Origin: an uncultured Bacillota bacterium
GTDB taxonomy: Bacteria; Bacillota; Clostridia; Peptostreptococcales; Anaerovoracaceae
Reading direction: 5' to 3'
Length of the DNA stretch: 6,053 nt
Assembly (NCBI GenBank): GCA_946631075.1
Contig: CAMOZS010000105.1
Coordinates: 1-6,053 of the forward strand
A program made the translations under genes and the position numbers. The notes beneath the pieces are model-generated. The model saw nothing but the letters and a program-made list of their open reading frames with translations. It did not search any database and had not been told where the DNA came from. This document shows positions 5,860-6,053 of this stretch, piece after piece; positions within the stretch are counted from its first letter, which is position 1, and every line of letters starts with the position of its first letter.

Positions 5860-5900
5860 ACAGACAAGTATGTTGGAACCAAGAAAACAAGGAGCTGGGA

Positions 5901-6053
5901 ATGTCATATTTTGAAGAGTACAAGAGCAAGCTGAGAACCCCCGAAGAGGCGGTACAGGTGGTCAAGGACGGAGACTGGATCGACTACACGATCTCCCAGG
6001 GACAGCCGGTCCTGCTGGACGCAGCCCTGGCCAAACGCAAGGGAGAGATCAAG
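5901..6053 (+). CDS. Acetyl-CoA hydrolase/transferase family protein, N-terminal part (cut by window edge)
   Basis: The first 51 residues are open to the right edge. The pattern EEYKSKLRTPEEAVQVVKDG (5-24) then DWIDYT (25-30) and PVLLDAALAKRKGEIK (36-51) matches the N-terminus of the family that includes butyryl-CoA:acetate and 4-hydroxybutyrate CoA-transferases, where an EA.....SGDW.DY segment and an LD.ALA.R helix are usual. These enzymes, about 440 residues long, move CoA between acyl-CoA and acetate in fermentation. The catalytic glutamate and the substrate-specific regions are outside the window, so the exact substrate cannot be named. The start is supported by AAGGAG (5889-5894) six bases upstream of the ATG. 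It is separated from iscU by a strong terminator and so is probably an independent transcription unit. Confidence 0.75.
   Translation, partial: MSYFEEYKSKLRTPEEAVQVVKDGDWIDYTISQGQPVLLDAALAKRKGEIK

Overview
The window looks like chromosomal core sequence from an anaerobic, low-redox Firmicute of class Clostridia. The coding DNA is fairly GC-rich and the intergenic gaps are AT-rich. The evidence for this placement is strong GGAGG-type Shine-Dalgarno sites, a short ammonia-dependent NAD synthetase, a DUF896/YnzC-type small protein (a Firmicutes family), a two-gene NifS/NifU-type Fe-S cluster system, and the start of an acyl-CoA:acetate CoA-transferase-like gene typical of fermenters. A finer placement (for example Lachnospiraceae or Anaerovoracaceae) would be a guess. 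I see no mobile elements, CRISPR array, tRNA or rRNA, and no gene-free stretch longer than about 130 bp.

Layout. (1) Positions 1-567, minus strand: the N-terminal 189 codons of oligoendopeptidase F (pepF), cut by the left edge. (2) Positions 568-656: an 89-bp divergent promoter region in which the -10 boxes for pepF and murI overlap. (3) Positions 657-4033, plus strand: a tightly packed five-gene unit, namely glutamate racemase (murI), a very acidic protein of unknown function, a metallo-beta-lactamase-fold hydrolase, NAD synthetase (nadE) and a DUF896 protein. The first four genes overlap by 14, 23 and 11 bp, and the fifth follows after 2 bp, so they are very probably co-transcribed and translationally coupled. 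(4) Positions 4034-4164: an AT-rich regulatory gap with a promoter, a 25-bp imperfect palindrome resembling an IscR/Rrf2-type operator, and a hairpin that would cover part of the next Shine-Dalgarno site. (5) Positions 4165-5807: cysteine desulfurase (iscS/nifS) and Fe-S scaffold (iscU/nifU), 5 bp apart, ending in a strong intrinsic terminator at 5822-5849. (6) From 5901 to the right edge: the first 51 codons of an acetyl-CoA hydrolase/transferase-family gene.

How the genes work together. MurI supplies D-glutamate for peptidoglycan and NadE makes NAD from deamido-NAD, ammonia and ATP. The acidic protein and the metallo-hydrolase sit between them and have no assignable substrate. IscS takes sulfur from cysteine and passes it to IscU, where Fe-S clusters are built; the putative operator suggests this pair is controlled by Fe-S status. 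The CoA-transferase would act in fermentative short-chain fatty acid metabolism.

I did not find a clearly new multi-gene system. The points most worth following up are the IscR-like operator with an SD-masking hairpin, the unassigned acidic protein, and the altered metal-ligand position in the hydrolase.
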